Shown here: positions 52,001 through 57,744 of the stretch, piece by piece
Layout of the letters: the number at the start of each line of letters is the position of its first letter
Numbering within the stretch: position 1 is the stretch's first letter
Source of the DNA: Tenebrio molitor
Lineage: Eukaryota > Arthropoda > Insecta > Coleoptera > Tenebrionidae
DNA length: 64,000 nucleotides
Direction: 5' to 3'
NCBI RefSeq assembly: GCF_963966145.1
Contig: NC_091048.1
Coordinates: 22,072,001-22,136,000, forward strand
Translations under genes and position numbers: made by a program
Notes under the pieces: model-generated
The model's database searches: none
The model's input: the letters and a program-made list of their open reading frames with translations, nothing else
Told to the model about the DNA's origin: nothing

Positions 52001-54693
52001 TTACAGCGCGAAAACTACTTGAAACGAGGCGAAGCCGAGTGTCTGATTAGTTGGCTGTCAATAAATGTGATTGTAGAGCTTGTGCCAACTGTTATGATCG
52101 ATGACCTTGACAAAAGCTGCGCGAAGGCGGAGCCCAATTTCAATAAGTGAAACGTAAAAACATCGGTCGTTTGGTTAGAATTTTCAGGGTGGCGCCAAAT
52201 TTGCATTTTACACTGTCCAACGGTTTGGGTTAAAATGCCGGACATTATCTAGGGACCTGCCCCTAAATAAATATCAACATAAATTAGCCCACAAATCTGT
52301 AAAGCGTGATAAAATGGTTTCGATGTTTTTAGTTCGAATAGTAAGGCCGCTTCGGTACGCATTTTGGTTTCTGCGTCATCGATCATGAGAGTTGGCACGA
52401 GCTCTAGTAATTCTCCAAAGTAGAAAAATTGCTTGAATACCCCACCCCCGCGCGAATGCTCTGAAGACAATGATAAAAGCTGCGTACTGCCAACCATATA
52501 AAGCAAAAAGTACTAGAAAATCATTTCGCTAACCTTACTTTTTATTACAAGGGTCATTTGAAAAGTTTACAACTTGCTCATGAAAGAATGTCGTTTTTAA
52601 ATTACTTTTGTTTTTTAGTAAATCTTCCTTACAAAGAAAAAAAACTTCGACACTCTTTGTCTAGTGATGCTCTGATACCTTCATTCTCGGGAGACTGTTT
52701 TCTCTGGATCCTGCACGACTGTGCAATAAGATTTTTTTCTTTTGTTAAGAATTTTTCTTTTCAGCTTCTCACCCAAGACACGTTGCACGTTGTTAAGTTG
52801 TATTTAAAGAGCTGTAGAAAACTACTTGACAGATCCACTTGACATTTCGTAGCTCTTCATGCGATATTTAAATGCGACTTTTCAAATGACCCTCGTATTT
52901 ATATGTACTTTAATTGACTTCGAGTATATTGTCTAATTTCGTTTGAAACATCCTTTCTTATTTTTTATTACCTCTGAAGATTTTGTAACAAGTTTTTACA
53001 TACTGTACTGTAAACAATTTTCACAATCTGGTTTCTCCGTTCGTTCACAGAATGTAAGATTAACGGGCAGGAAGCCACCGACGACCGCGACGTAATCTCC
53101 GACGACCCCTGTCTGAAATGTCGCTGCAACAAAGGCAGGATGACGTGCGCGAAGAAAGCCTGCCCCGTCCTTCAGTGCACCCCCAAGAGCCAATATCACC
53201 CTCCCGGGGAATGTTGTCCCATCTGTCGCGGCACACGCGTTCTCATGAACGTGCCGAAAAGCTGCAGCCTTCAAGCTCTATTCATTTGGGAAGGACAAAA
53301 GTTCAGCATCGACAAGTGCACGAATTGCACGTGCCAAAACGAGACTTCGATCTGTCAAAGGTCTGCGTGCCCGGTCCTGGATTGCGCCCCCGACTTACAG
53401 AAATCTGTTCCCGGCAGCTGTTGCAAGCAGTGCATCATGCCCGAAGAAGTGAAGACGCAGTGCAGCCAAGGCGGAAAATATTACGAGGCAAGTTTCATTT
53501 TTCCCACCAGATGAGAATAAAACGTTCTAAATTATTTTTTGCTAGGTAGGATGGCCAGTCGTGGAAACTTGATGATTGCAGGTCATGTAAGTGTCACAGA
53601 GGAATGCCCAGTTGTGCCATGACGAGATGCAACGTCACTCTACCTTGCGCTGCCGGGACCCAGCTGGTGCACTTGCCCGGAGAGTGCTGCGAGAAGTGCG
53701 TCGAAGGTAAATTAATCTGTTGAAAACAACGCAAAACAGTAAACAGGAAAATTTTTAGTTGAAGGTACTTGCATGGTGTTCGGCGACCCTCACTACAAGA
53801 CATTCGACGGTAAAATCTACACCTTCCAAGGAGCTGGGAAGTATCTGTTGGTGTCCGAGTGCAAGAGTCAGAGCTTTTCCGTACGAGTGGCCAACGAGTT
53901 CTTCAACAAAACCCTCAAGTCCTTGGTGTTGACGAAGCGAGTGGCGGTTCGTTTCGGCGATTTGCGCCTCAACCTCCAGCAGAAGGGACGCATCAAGCTC
54001 AACCGCAAGAAGGTGAACCTCCCTTACAAGAAAGAAGGTGTGGTCCACATCGAAAAGAAGAACGGAAACGTCGAAGTGATTTTGCAAAACGGAGTGAAGA
54101 TCTTCTGGAGCGGCAAGAGCTTCCTCGAAGTGATGGTCCCGGCTGTCTACAAGAACAAGCTCTGCGGTCTGTGCGGCAACTTCAACGGCAACGTCCAAGA
54201 CGAGCTGAAGACTCGAAGGGGCCACCTGGCCAAAGATAACGAGATCTCGACGTTCGGCTCTTCGTGGTGCGTCGGCTCCAGATCGTCTTGCGCCGCTTTG
54301 AACAGGAACAACCGAGCTCGCACCTCCGTCTTCAACAACCACCGCCCCGAGAAGAACCAGAAGAACCGCTGCAAGTATCTGAGCAATCCGAAGCTGTTCG
54401 GCGAATGCGAGTCCAAACTGAACTACTACAAGTATTACAAGACGTGCAAGATGGACATGTGCAAGTGTCCCAACGGTAAATGTTACTGTGATAGCCTGAT
54501 GGCTTACGCGAGAGAGTGTGAGAAGTTGGGCGTGAAGGTACCGGACAACTGGAGGTTGGAGAGTTTCTGTCATGAGGAGAACGTCAGGAGGCCCAAAACG
54601 AGCAAGCGGCCAGCTTACACACCGGCAGACATCGAGAGGATCATGCGGCAGAAGAATTTCACCAGGACGAGGAAACCGCTCATGATACATTAA
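9927..54693 (+). CDS. cv-2: crossveinless-2 (BMPER orthologue), whole gene, seven coding exons
   Basis: Secreted extracellular regulator of BMP signalling. The family binds BMP ligands through VWC domains and can promote or antagonise signalling near the cell surface. Joining 9927-10020, 39143-39231, 51013-51115, 51169-51345, 53051-53487, 53550-53706 and 53759-54693 gives 1992 bases, in frame, 663 residues. Order: signal peptide (1-25), VWC1 (38-96), VWC2 (97-152), VWC3 (156-213), VWC4 (226-282), VWC5 (292-350), VWD (about 357-530) with FGDPH at 360-364 and CGLCGNFNGN at 488-497, then a C8-like cysteine region (about 557-623) and a basic tail. Each VWC ends in a CCxxC motif. Five VWC plus VWD is the Cv-2/BMPER architecture and separates it from chordin and kielin. 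Unlike vertebrate BMPER there is no TIL domain. Splice sites are GT-AG except intron 5, which uses GC. The start codon lies 2 bases after a possible 3' splice site, so a further upstream 5' UTR exon is likely but not located. Confidence 0.93.
11488..11841. mobile_element. TA-flanked inverted-repeat element (family G)
   Basis: Flanked by TA (11486-11487, 11842-11843). About 30-base terminal inverted repeats start CTATTGCGGGCAAAAAAGTG and continue GGACATCA; the right end mirrors this almost perfectly. The 76-residue ORF inside has no transposase motif, so it is a non-autonomous Tc1/mariner-type element by target site. Confidence 0.8.
11931..12143. mobile_element. foldback family A, complete 213-bp variant
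   Basis: Inverted arms of about 60 bases: TAAAGGATGTTTTTTAAAAT then AAGTTGGCGTTGAAGCGTCG, mirrored by GACTGACCAACGCCAACTTC and ending ATATCCTTTA. The outer ends differ from the other copies, but the inner TCGATTGTGAACGCA and CAGCTGTTTAAATTTAACCT are shared. Confidence 0.8.
12186..12204 (+). repeat. short AGGTC tandem repeat
   Basis: GTCAGGTCAGGTCAGGT, a 5-base repeat that also forms head-to-tail AGGTCA half-sites. A shorter run is at 3485-3499. Confidence 0.5.
12598..12700. mobile_element. short TA-flanked MITE
   Basis: TA at 12596-12597 and 12701-12702. Left end CAGGTGTTTCAAAACTGCG and right end TAGTTTTGGAACACGCTG are imperfect inverted repeats typical of Tc1/mariner derivatives. Confidence 0.6.
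14008..15051. mobile_element. 1.04-kb TA-flanked mariner-type element (family H)
   Basis: TA at 14006-14007 and 15052-15053. Terminal inverted repeats over 50 bases: CACGGTGTCTCAGCTAAGAC, then CTCGGTTATTTTCCAACGGA, mirrored at the right by TCCGTTGGAAAATAACCGAG and GTCTTAGCTGAGACACCCTG. The longest internal ORF (14267-14452, 61 codons) has no catalytic motif I can see. Probably non-autonomous or a decayed mariner-like copy. Confidence 0.8.
20005..20165. mobile_element. foldback family A, copy with central spacer
   Basis: Left arm TTGAAGAGTTGATTGTGAAC, core AAAAACACAAACAACGCAAA, AACAGCTGATCCGTGATGAT, right arm CAATCGACTCTTCAACGCCT. The left terminal portion is shortened relative to 28830 and 35969. 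Confidence 0.75.
20530..21301. mobile_element. inverted-repeat element, family B, 772 bp
   Basis: Left end CGAGTGTTCAACTGGAAGGT then TCATCAAG; right end AATTTGATGAACTTTTCACT then TGAACACCCG. TTATAT directly repeats at 20524-20529 and 21302-21307 as a likely target duplication. An internal 66-codon ORF (20680-20880, starting SARLSKRFIIREGHVSGYMF) is unrecognised. Confidence 0.65.
20680..20880 (+). pseudogene. unrecognised ORF inside family B element
   Basis: ORF of 66 codons initiated by a non-ATG codon in the track frame, with low hydrophobicity. It contains GYMFGNIEYKTTSFEENLDA. It lies wholly between the terminal repeats, so it may be what remains of the element's own gene. No motif ties it to a transposase family. 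Confidence 0.2.
22172..22270 (+). CDS. possible signal-peptide exon of an unrecognised secreted protein
   Basis: An ATG with A at -3 opens 33 codons beginning MRALLAVLISTGWSAGHPVH, which looks like a signal peptide cleaved after SAG. It ends at CAG|GTGGGT, a fair splice donor in phase 0; unspliced, the frame stops at 22295. It lies inside cv-2 intron 1 on the same strand, and the segment is more GC-rich than its surroundings. I found no convincing following exon and do not recognise the protein. It could be a nested gene, an alternative cv-2 start that would need a different phase to join exon 2, or chance. Confidence 0.25.
28830..30492. mobile_element. foldback family A, 1.66-kb long form
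   Basis: Inverted arms of about 150 bases. Left begins CGTGTGTTCATTTAAATTTA; right ends GATAAATTTAAATGAACACT then CG. The arms continue inward through AGAGACGAG and TCTTATCCGGCCTGCCGCAT, mirrored at 30356-30385. The interior has a second inverted pair: ATTTTAGCTTCTTCACTTGC (29478) against GCAAGTGAAGAAGCTAAAAT (29687). No transposase ORF; the 60-codon minus-strand ORF at 29878-30060 has no domain. Confidence 0.75.
31952..32249. mobile_element. 298-bp inverted-repeat element (family J)
   Basis: Terminal inverted repeats of 32 bases, almost perfect: TTCACGTTGTTTTGGCATAA then TGGGAGGCCATG, mirrored by CATGGCCTCCCATTATGCCA then AAACAACGTGAA. No clear target duplication, so the superfamily is undetermined. 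Confidence 0.75.
33387..33483 (-). repeat. dispersed repeat, copy 1
   Basis: On the minus strand it reads CATAACCTCAAACCTGATCG then AGGGAGA...CGATACAG, and later GGGGTGGT. The same string with scattered changes occurs at 50207-50293 on the plus strand. The repeat is part of an 81-codon minus-strand ORF (33259-33504) that I cannot assign. Confidence 0.5.
34551..34840. other. GC-richer block open on both strands
   Basis: An unusually GC-rich patch in AT-rich intron, open for 90 or more codons on both strands (plus 34567-34839, minus 34551-34835). Neither product has a domain I recognise, and the two frames are antisense shadows of each other. It could be conserved regulatory DNA or a cryptic exon. 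Confidence 0.3.
35701..35900. repeat. near-perfect 88-bp-arm hairpin
   Basis: Arms 35701-35788 and 35813-35900 are inverted copies with a single mismatch that I can find (35732 region, TATAG against CTACA). The loop is 24 bases. Outer ends: CTTAAGCTAGTTTGACACGA and TCGTGTCAAACTAGCTTAAG. No ORF and no obvious target duplication. A transcript would form a long duplex; otherwise it is a very young foldback insertion. Confidence 0.9.
35969..36164. mobile_element. foldback family A, 195-bp short form
   Basis: Left TTTAAATTTATCCTCAAATT then TTGGCGTTGAAGAGTCGATTG; right CGACTCTTCAACGCCTACTT then TTTAAATGAACACCCG. The central spacer AGTCTGCAGAATAAAAACAC matches the copies at 20005 and, inverted, at 28830. 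Confidence 0.8.
36372..36548 (-). pseudogene. coding-like remnant, unrecognised
   Basis: A 58-codon minus-strand frame, TLFEVIEEDLLNYKRFLEPR through QRVEWYKELLLLRQSKASN to a stop. Its residue mix (Glu, Lys, Leu, Arg rich) is more protein-like than the neighbouring AT-rich frames. A shifted frame upstream reads VQQIRVGEAFT, stop, YEDLRERTPNIDAI, as if one gene had a frameshift near 36548. I cannot name the family; a transposon gene relic is most likely. Confidence 0.35.
36804..36851. repeat. short hairpin
   Basis: AAAATACACCTACATACCGC then ACTC, loop TGAT, then GAGTGTGGTAGGTGTATTTT: about 20 paired bases with a small bulge. Confidence 0.6.
37267..37606. mobile_element. 340-bp element with CAGTGGCGTAA ends
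   Basis: Left CAGTGGCGTAATTACTAGAG, right TTTTAGTTACGCCACTG. The terminal repeat is about 12 bases; no target duplication was identified. A 64-codon ORF inside (37346-37540) has no domain. The short CAGTG-type end suggests a hAT-like element, which is uncertain. Confidence 0.55.
37823..38042. mobile_element. 220-bp TA-flanked MITE (family K)
   Basis: TA at 37821-37822 and 38043-38044. Terminal repeats of about 38 bases: CAGTCGCGAGCAATAAATTT then TGGTCGTCAA, mirrored by TTGACGACCAAAATTTATTG then CTCGCGACAG. Tc1/mariner type by target site and CAGT start. Confidence 0.8.
39143..39231 (+). CDS. cv-2: cv-2 exon 2: first half of VWC1
   Basis: An 89-base exon far too short for an ordinary ORF scan. 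The acceptor is a pyrimidine run followed by TTTTGCAG ending at 39142; the donor is AAG|GTAATC at 39232. Entering in phase 1 from exon 1 and leaving in phase 0, it reads EGKRAHCQNEGDPV and ends in HNCFSCICK. The pattern CxNEG...C..C.C is the start of VWC1 in the Cv-2/BMPER family and supplies the cysteines missing before exon 3, which begins NGFVECK. Both phases fit, and no other candidate was found in introns 1 and 2. Confidence 0.9.
41345..41820. mobile_element. foldback element with ACTCGTGAAATACCCTG end
   Basis: CCGACGGAATTGAAAATGCA (41353) inversely repeats near 41783, and ATACATTTCCAAAGTTAA (41380) near 41745. The right end ACTCGTGAAATACCCTG is mirrored by CAGGGTATTTCACGAGT at 49126, the end of a relative. 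Confidence 0.5.
41915..42054. mobile_element. inverted-repeat element, family B, 140-bp short form
   Basis: Left CACGTGTTCAATTGAAAAGC then TCATCAAATTGGCTTTGA; right TCAAAGCCAACTTGATGAAC then ATTTTAATTGAACACTTG. Same terminal sequence as 20530-21301, with the interior deleted. Confidence 0.7.
42784..43400 (-). pseudogene. decayed pogo/Tigger-type transposase
   Basis: Minus-strand fragments in shifting frames follow the order of a pogo-class DDE transposase: KLLSRELKSVVVQLAGKK, then TLTGDKIASVDETSISVGK (the catalytic DET region, plus 43115-43170), KTDVYMSASGNYV, GMKIKDDSLSQG, and HSSGWLQIDT, ending near a corrupted LLLDGH-like motif. Frameshifts and stops make it inactive. Terminal repeats of this copy were not identified. 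Confidence 0.65.
43761..44347. mobile_element. composite inverted-repeat element with short ORF and nested MITE
   Basis: Outer ends TAGAGAGATATTG (left) and CAATATCTCTCTA (right). Within it lies the family C MITE at 43848-43981. Downstream a 26-codon ORF begins at 44065 (MDEILEAAILGGANDDDIEE), resembling the start of a transposase-associated gene cut short by an internal deletion. Confidence 0.45.
43848..43981. mobile_element. foldback MITE family C, copy 1 (GCATA duplication)
   Basis: GCATA repeats at 43843-43847 and 43982-43986. Inverted arms CGTATTCACCAACGACAGTT and AACTGGCGTTGGTGAATACG; the arms continue inward through AACTGTAGGTTAAAAT. Confidence 0.75.
45196..45391. mobile_element. TA-flanked MITE, family N, copy 2
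   Basis: TA at 45194-45195 and 45392-45393. Left GAAGTCTTGGATTTTCTCAT, right ATGAGAGAATCCGACACCTC. The right half, including TTTATCGCTCCGCCTTCGCG, is nearly identical to 7402-7636. Confidence 0.75.
48328..48684. mobile_element. possible mariner-type element with diverged ends
   Basis: Left TACAGAGTGTTTCTGAAATA, with GTTAATTTTAACACG inside; right GGTTAAAATTAACAGACGCA then CCTGTA. The ends are only partly complementary, so the limits are tentative. Confidence 0.35.
48845..48914. repeat. imperfect palindrome
   Basis: CGAGTTAAAACTTATGAAAA then TTGACCGAGTG faces CACGAGTTCAATTTTCTGTA then GGTTTTAACGAGTG, around a loop of about 5 bases. Confidence 0.55.
49603..49737. mobile_element. foldback MITE family C, copy 2
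   Basis: GCCGGTTTCACCAACGTGAG at the left; TCTAACGTTGGTGAAACCGG then CCC at the right. The centre TACGAAAACATTGTGGTAAC is shared, inverted, with copy 1. Confidence 0.75.
50207..50293 (+). repeat. dispersed repeat, copy 2
   Basis: ACATAACCTCAAACCTGATC then TAGGGAGA...CGATACAG, GGGTGGT and GAATTTTGACAG; matches the minus strand of 33387-33483 with scattered substitutions. Confidence 0.5.
51013..51115 (+). CDS. cv-2: cv-2 exon 3: second half of VWC1
   Basis: Acceptor CATTTCCAG ends at 51012; donor AAAG|GTGAAT at 51116. It reads NGFVECKSDYYC and ends GCCRKCK, the CCxxC end of VWC1. It enters in phase 0 and leaves in phase 1, matching exon 4. Confidence 0.92.
51169..51345 (+). CDS. cv-2: cv-2 exon 4: VWC2
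   Basis: Acceptor CATTTCCAG ends at 51168 after a 53-base intron; donor CCCG|GTAATG at 51346. It reads GCVYNKVHHSSHTEW, then NPCKVLRCEAGVV, and ends GKCCRTCP. The GC at the start completes the VWC1-VWC2 junction GCCRKCKGC seen in BMPER. Confidence 0.92.
51346..53050 (+). other. cv-2: cv-2 intron 4
   Basis: GTAATG donor, TTCACAG acceptor. It contains an inverted pair (GAGCTTGTGCCAACTGTTAT at 52076 facing GAGAGTTGGCACGAGCTC at 52389) and the element at 52548-52895. No coding exon seen. Confidence 0.8.
52548..52895. mobile_element. 348-bp TA-flanked MITE (family L)
   Basis: TA at 52546-52547 and 52896-52897. Left CAAGGGTCATTTGAAAAGT, right ACTTTTCAAATGACCCTCG. Tc1/mariner-like ends. The ORF at 52558-52842 has no recognisable domain. 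Confidence 0.75.
53051..53487 (+). CDS. cv-2: cv-2 exon 5: VWC3, VWC4 and start of VWC5
   Basis: Acceptor TTCACAG ends at 53050. It encodes VWC3 (ECKINGQEATDD to GECCPIC), VWC4 (SCSLQALFIWEG to GSCCKQC) and the first residues of VWC5 (QCSQGGKYYE). NCT and NET in VWC4 are possible N-glycosylation sites. The exon ends GAG|GCAAGT: a GC donor in the usual strong context for GC-AG introns. No in-frame GT nearby keeps the VWC5 reading frame. Confidence 0.92.
53550..53706 (+). CDS. cv-2: cv-2 exon 6: rest of VWC5
   Basis: Begins GATGGCCAG after TAG at 53547-53549, phase 0, and continues YYE into DGQSWKLDDCRSCKCH. It ends GECCEKCVE with donor GAAG|GTAAAT at 53707. A competing AG four bases upstream (53544-53545) would shift the frame into a stop within a few codons, which decides the acceptor. 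Confidence 0.9.
53759..54693 (+). CDS. cv-2: cv-2 exon 7: VWD domain, C8-like region and stop
   Basis: Acceptor ATTTTTAG ends at 53758. This 935-base terminal exon reads VEGTCMVFGDPHYKTFDG, then CGLCGNFNGN, the hallmarks of a VWD domain. The GDPH site is where related VWD proteins, including vertebrate BMPER, undergo cleavage. A strongly basic patch (about residues 411-444, with LTKRVAVR and KLNRKK) is a candidate heparan-binding surface by inference. The cysteine run CKMDMCKCPNGKCYC and following residues match the C8 module. After FCHEE the protein ends in about 40 basic residues without a TIL domain. The minus strand is also open over nearly the whole exon, which is a shadow. Confidence 0.95.
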
Positions 54694-55530
54694 GAATTTA
54701 ACAAAAGAGTCAGCTAGTCAACTTCAGTATTTGCCGGCGCTTGTAGCTAATAACGTCACTGTACATAATTTGTGAGTTAGTATTATTTGTATTTTTTTTT
54801 TTTTTGAATTTTTGTTAGAGTGGTTTTTTGTAAATTGATTGATCGCACTCATTTGCAGTGAGCCTTTCGAGCAATACACATCTTGCAAAATATATTAACC
54901 GTTAATGTTCTGTACCAAAGAGGATTATGTATTGTTGCTTGAAGGCCTTCCATTTGAAATTGTTGTCTTTTAAACAATTTATTTGTATATACGTTTTAGT
55001 ATTCTAGTTATATGAAAAGATCTCCGCTGTGTAATATAATTGTGTAATTCTAATGTAAAAAACGTTCCTAATTGTTTATAACCTACTCCAGCTTACAAAT
55101 TGCATTAGCGAGTCGCCCACTTGCCTATTCCGTTCAAACTGAGTCGATGTAATTTTTAAAAAATATACGCTGTGTACCATAACGTGTGTAAAATACTCTA
55201 CATATTTATCTGGTAGATGTTTGGCAATGAGTAGCACCTGCCGGGGACCGTTTGCGTCCGATCGGTGCAAACGCCCCAGGATAATATCGTACCTATCTCT
55301 GTAATTATAATATTATAGGTTTGTATTCAGTTAAGACGTACTCCTTATTTATTTTACTTAGTACCGACGATCTAACAACTAAATTAGGAAATTTCGCATT
55401 GTATTTTGTGTAATGTTATTCTTTATTTATTTATGTTACAAACATTTTTTATCGTAGTATTTTTTTTTTAATTTCCATACTTGTTTTAAAAACTAGTTGT
55501 ATAATAATAAAGGATGAACCTGATTTGGTG
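54694..55530 (+). other. cv-2: cv-2 3' UTR (inferred)
   Basis: AT-rich sequence without ORFs between the cv-2 stop and the first good polyadenylation signal. The end is an estimate from the AATAAA at 55506 and the GT-rich stretch after about 55525. Confidence 0.55.
55506..55511 (+). terminator. polyadenylation signal for cv-2
   Basis: AATAAA followed 15-30 bases later by TTTGGTGGTTTGTTTG, a GT-rich downstream element. This is the first convincing pairing after the stop codon. Confidence 0.55.
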
Positions 55531-56728
55531 GTTTGTTTGAAGGACACACGCACGCTCTTGCTCTCATCACATTTATTTACCCACAAATACATGGATTTTA
55601 GGTAGAAATAATTTAAAAATTCGCTTCACGCACACGTTTGAACGTTTAAAATTATTATTGCATTTGATATGTCTTACAACTAAGGAGTCGATTCAAATGT
55701 GTACGTGAACGGGTTCACATATAAAATTTCATTAGCTAAATTTCAATTGTATATAAAACAAAACAAATTTCATTATACCCCATTAGTGCGTATATTTAAC
55801 AGTGTAAATACTTGTTACATTTAAAAATTTAAAGAAATTAACAATATTTCCTAGTTAAAGCATGTTATAATAAACTATATCGGTTAGGTAGTTCCATGAA
55901 GATGTCGCAACGTTTCGCATAAATATATCAAACGCAATGTGATAACAGTCTTTGATCAAAATTGTATACATGATCTTTGTTAATTTAATATCATTTACAT
56001 AAGAGTCAACATCTTCATAAAATCTCTTAAATACTGTTTAGTTATTTTTTAATGTATTTAATAACAGGTCGATGGCCCTTGATAACGGAACTTTAAAAAT
56101 TCTACCCGCATAAAGATCTATACATACTGTAAACACCTTTTTGAAAATAATCTCGTTTAAGACTACACACTACGACATTTAAAAGTGACAGACTAGAATA
56201 TTAGATATAGGATATTACGAGATAGCAGATCGACAGATATGAAAACATTACGAGGACGTGATGATAGGGGTCTTGTCTCTTTGGTAAAAGCAATTTGCAG
56301 CAATTAAAAATTCGCTATACTTAGTACTTACAGTATCTAACTTCTAAATTGTTCCACTACAAATAATTCACATCAAAAATGTCGCTTGCTGTAAATTATC
56401 TAGGTAAATTAACGGGTATGTCTTTGGAAATCACGTACACGGTGCTTCACTTTCTCAAAATCATAAATAACGATATATAATATTTACATAAAATCGATAA
56501 ACTTCATCACATTTTTGATATGTGTAATTTATATATTTGATATGTTTTAGCAGCCTCCTTTCATTTTCTTAAATTTTTTAATTAAGCTAGTTTTGTACCC
56601 TAAGATTCTTATGGCGTTAATTGATGTCCATGTCAAATGTACAAGATGCAAGTGCAACGGACGTTGATTACCCGAACTCCGGTGATACCCCTTCACACTT
56701 ACTGAAAATTGCATTATCACCTAATCTA
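55531..56728. other. intergenic, no gene recognised
   Basis: AT-rich sequence after the cv-2 polyadenylation region. No convincing ORF, tRNA or repeat family. Confidence 0.5.
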
Positions 56729-57060
56729 AAGTCGGTACAGGTTGCAAAGAAGCAGGGGAAAAAAATTATGTTGGTAACGTTTCTGGTAATTTACAACATT
56801 TATAGTTGGCGACGTTGGCGCTTCTTTCTTTCATGAGATTTGAAATCCCTGTCAAATTGATGTAACGTTTACAAGGAGAACGTTTAATACACATAACCTA
56901 AAAGTCAGCAATTTGACAGTGCGTTTGACAGTTAAAAAAATGTAACTAGAATCCCGACGCACACCAAACAAGTAACTGTTGCAGTCGTTGCAACATCGTT
57001 ACATTAGGCAAATTTCTCAATGTCGGTTGCAAGATGCTTCTTTGCAACCTGTACCGACTT
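56729..57060. mobile_element. 332-bp TA-flanked MITE (family M)
   Basis: TA at 56727-56728 and 57061-57062. Terminal repeats of about 25 bases: AAGTCGGTACAGGTTGCAAA then GAAGC, mirrored by GCTTCTTTGCAACCTGTACC then GACTT. Confidence 0.75.
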
Positions 57061-57391
57061 TACTTAGTATTGTTATCATATCTTTAGTCGTTGGTAACTG
57101 TGATTCATAACATGTTTAGAAATGAGGTCTTGTCAGATAACTCAAAGTGACTTTTTTATCCTGCTGGATTCAAGAAATATTGTCTTTGAAATCATTCTAG
57201 AAAAAGCATTTTCTTCAGAATATAAAAATATAGCCGCGTACAAAAGCGAAAAGCATCTTCTCCAATAATAAATGAAAATATAATTTAAATATTTCTACAA
57301 AATCACCAAATTGTTTGTGTTTTCTTTTTTTGTAAGTCAAATCAATTCGATATTCTTTTATGAGTGTTTTTTTTAAATGTTTTTTATGGCA

Positions 57392-57744
57392 TATAATCTG
57401 TCTTTTTTTTTTAATTAAAGAACCATCAACACCGTAATTAACACCCAAAATAGAGTTGGCAGAATTGTACACTTTTGACCTAGGGTGAAAAATCTCATCA
57501 TAGAAAAATTGAGGTTATGTATATAGAGATATTAGTAGCGCAGCGTGTTAATAAAGTTTTAATAACAACTAATTTGAGAGTCTAATAAATGTCTCACTTT
57601 TTAATAACACGTTCAAATTTTAAATGCGAGTTTGCGTACTTTCAAACACATTAAAAATGACAGGCATTGGCAGGTGCAGCCAATAGATATCATTACATTA
57701 CGTAAATTTAAGTCGTGGTTCTTTGATTTAAAAAAACAGATAAT
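57392..57744. mobile_element. inverted-repeat element family D, copy 1 (353 bp)
   Basis: Left TATAATCTGTC then AATTAAAGAACCATCAA; right CGTGGTTCTTTGATTTAAAA then ACAGATAATA. The interior TTGGCAGGTGCAGCCAATAG matches, inverted, the copy at 61051-61899, and it lacks the MITE nested there. Confidence 0.7.

Noticed and set aside
53118..53549. 143-codon plus-strand ORF overlapping cv-2 exon 5
   Set aside because: Out-of-frame shadow; it lacks the VWC cysteine pattern seen in the true frame.
53755..54690. 311-codon minus-strand ORF
   Set aside because: Antisense shadow of cv-2 exon 7. The plus strand carries the clear VWD and C8 motifs.
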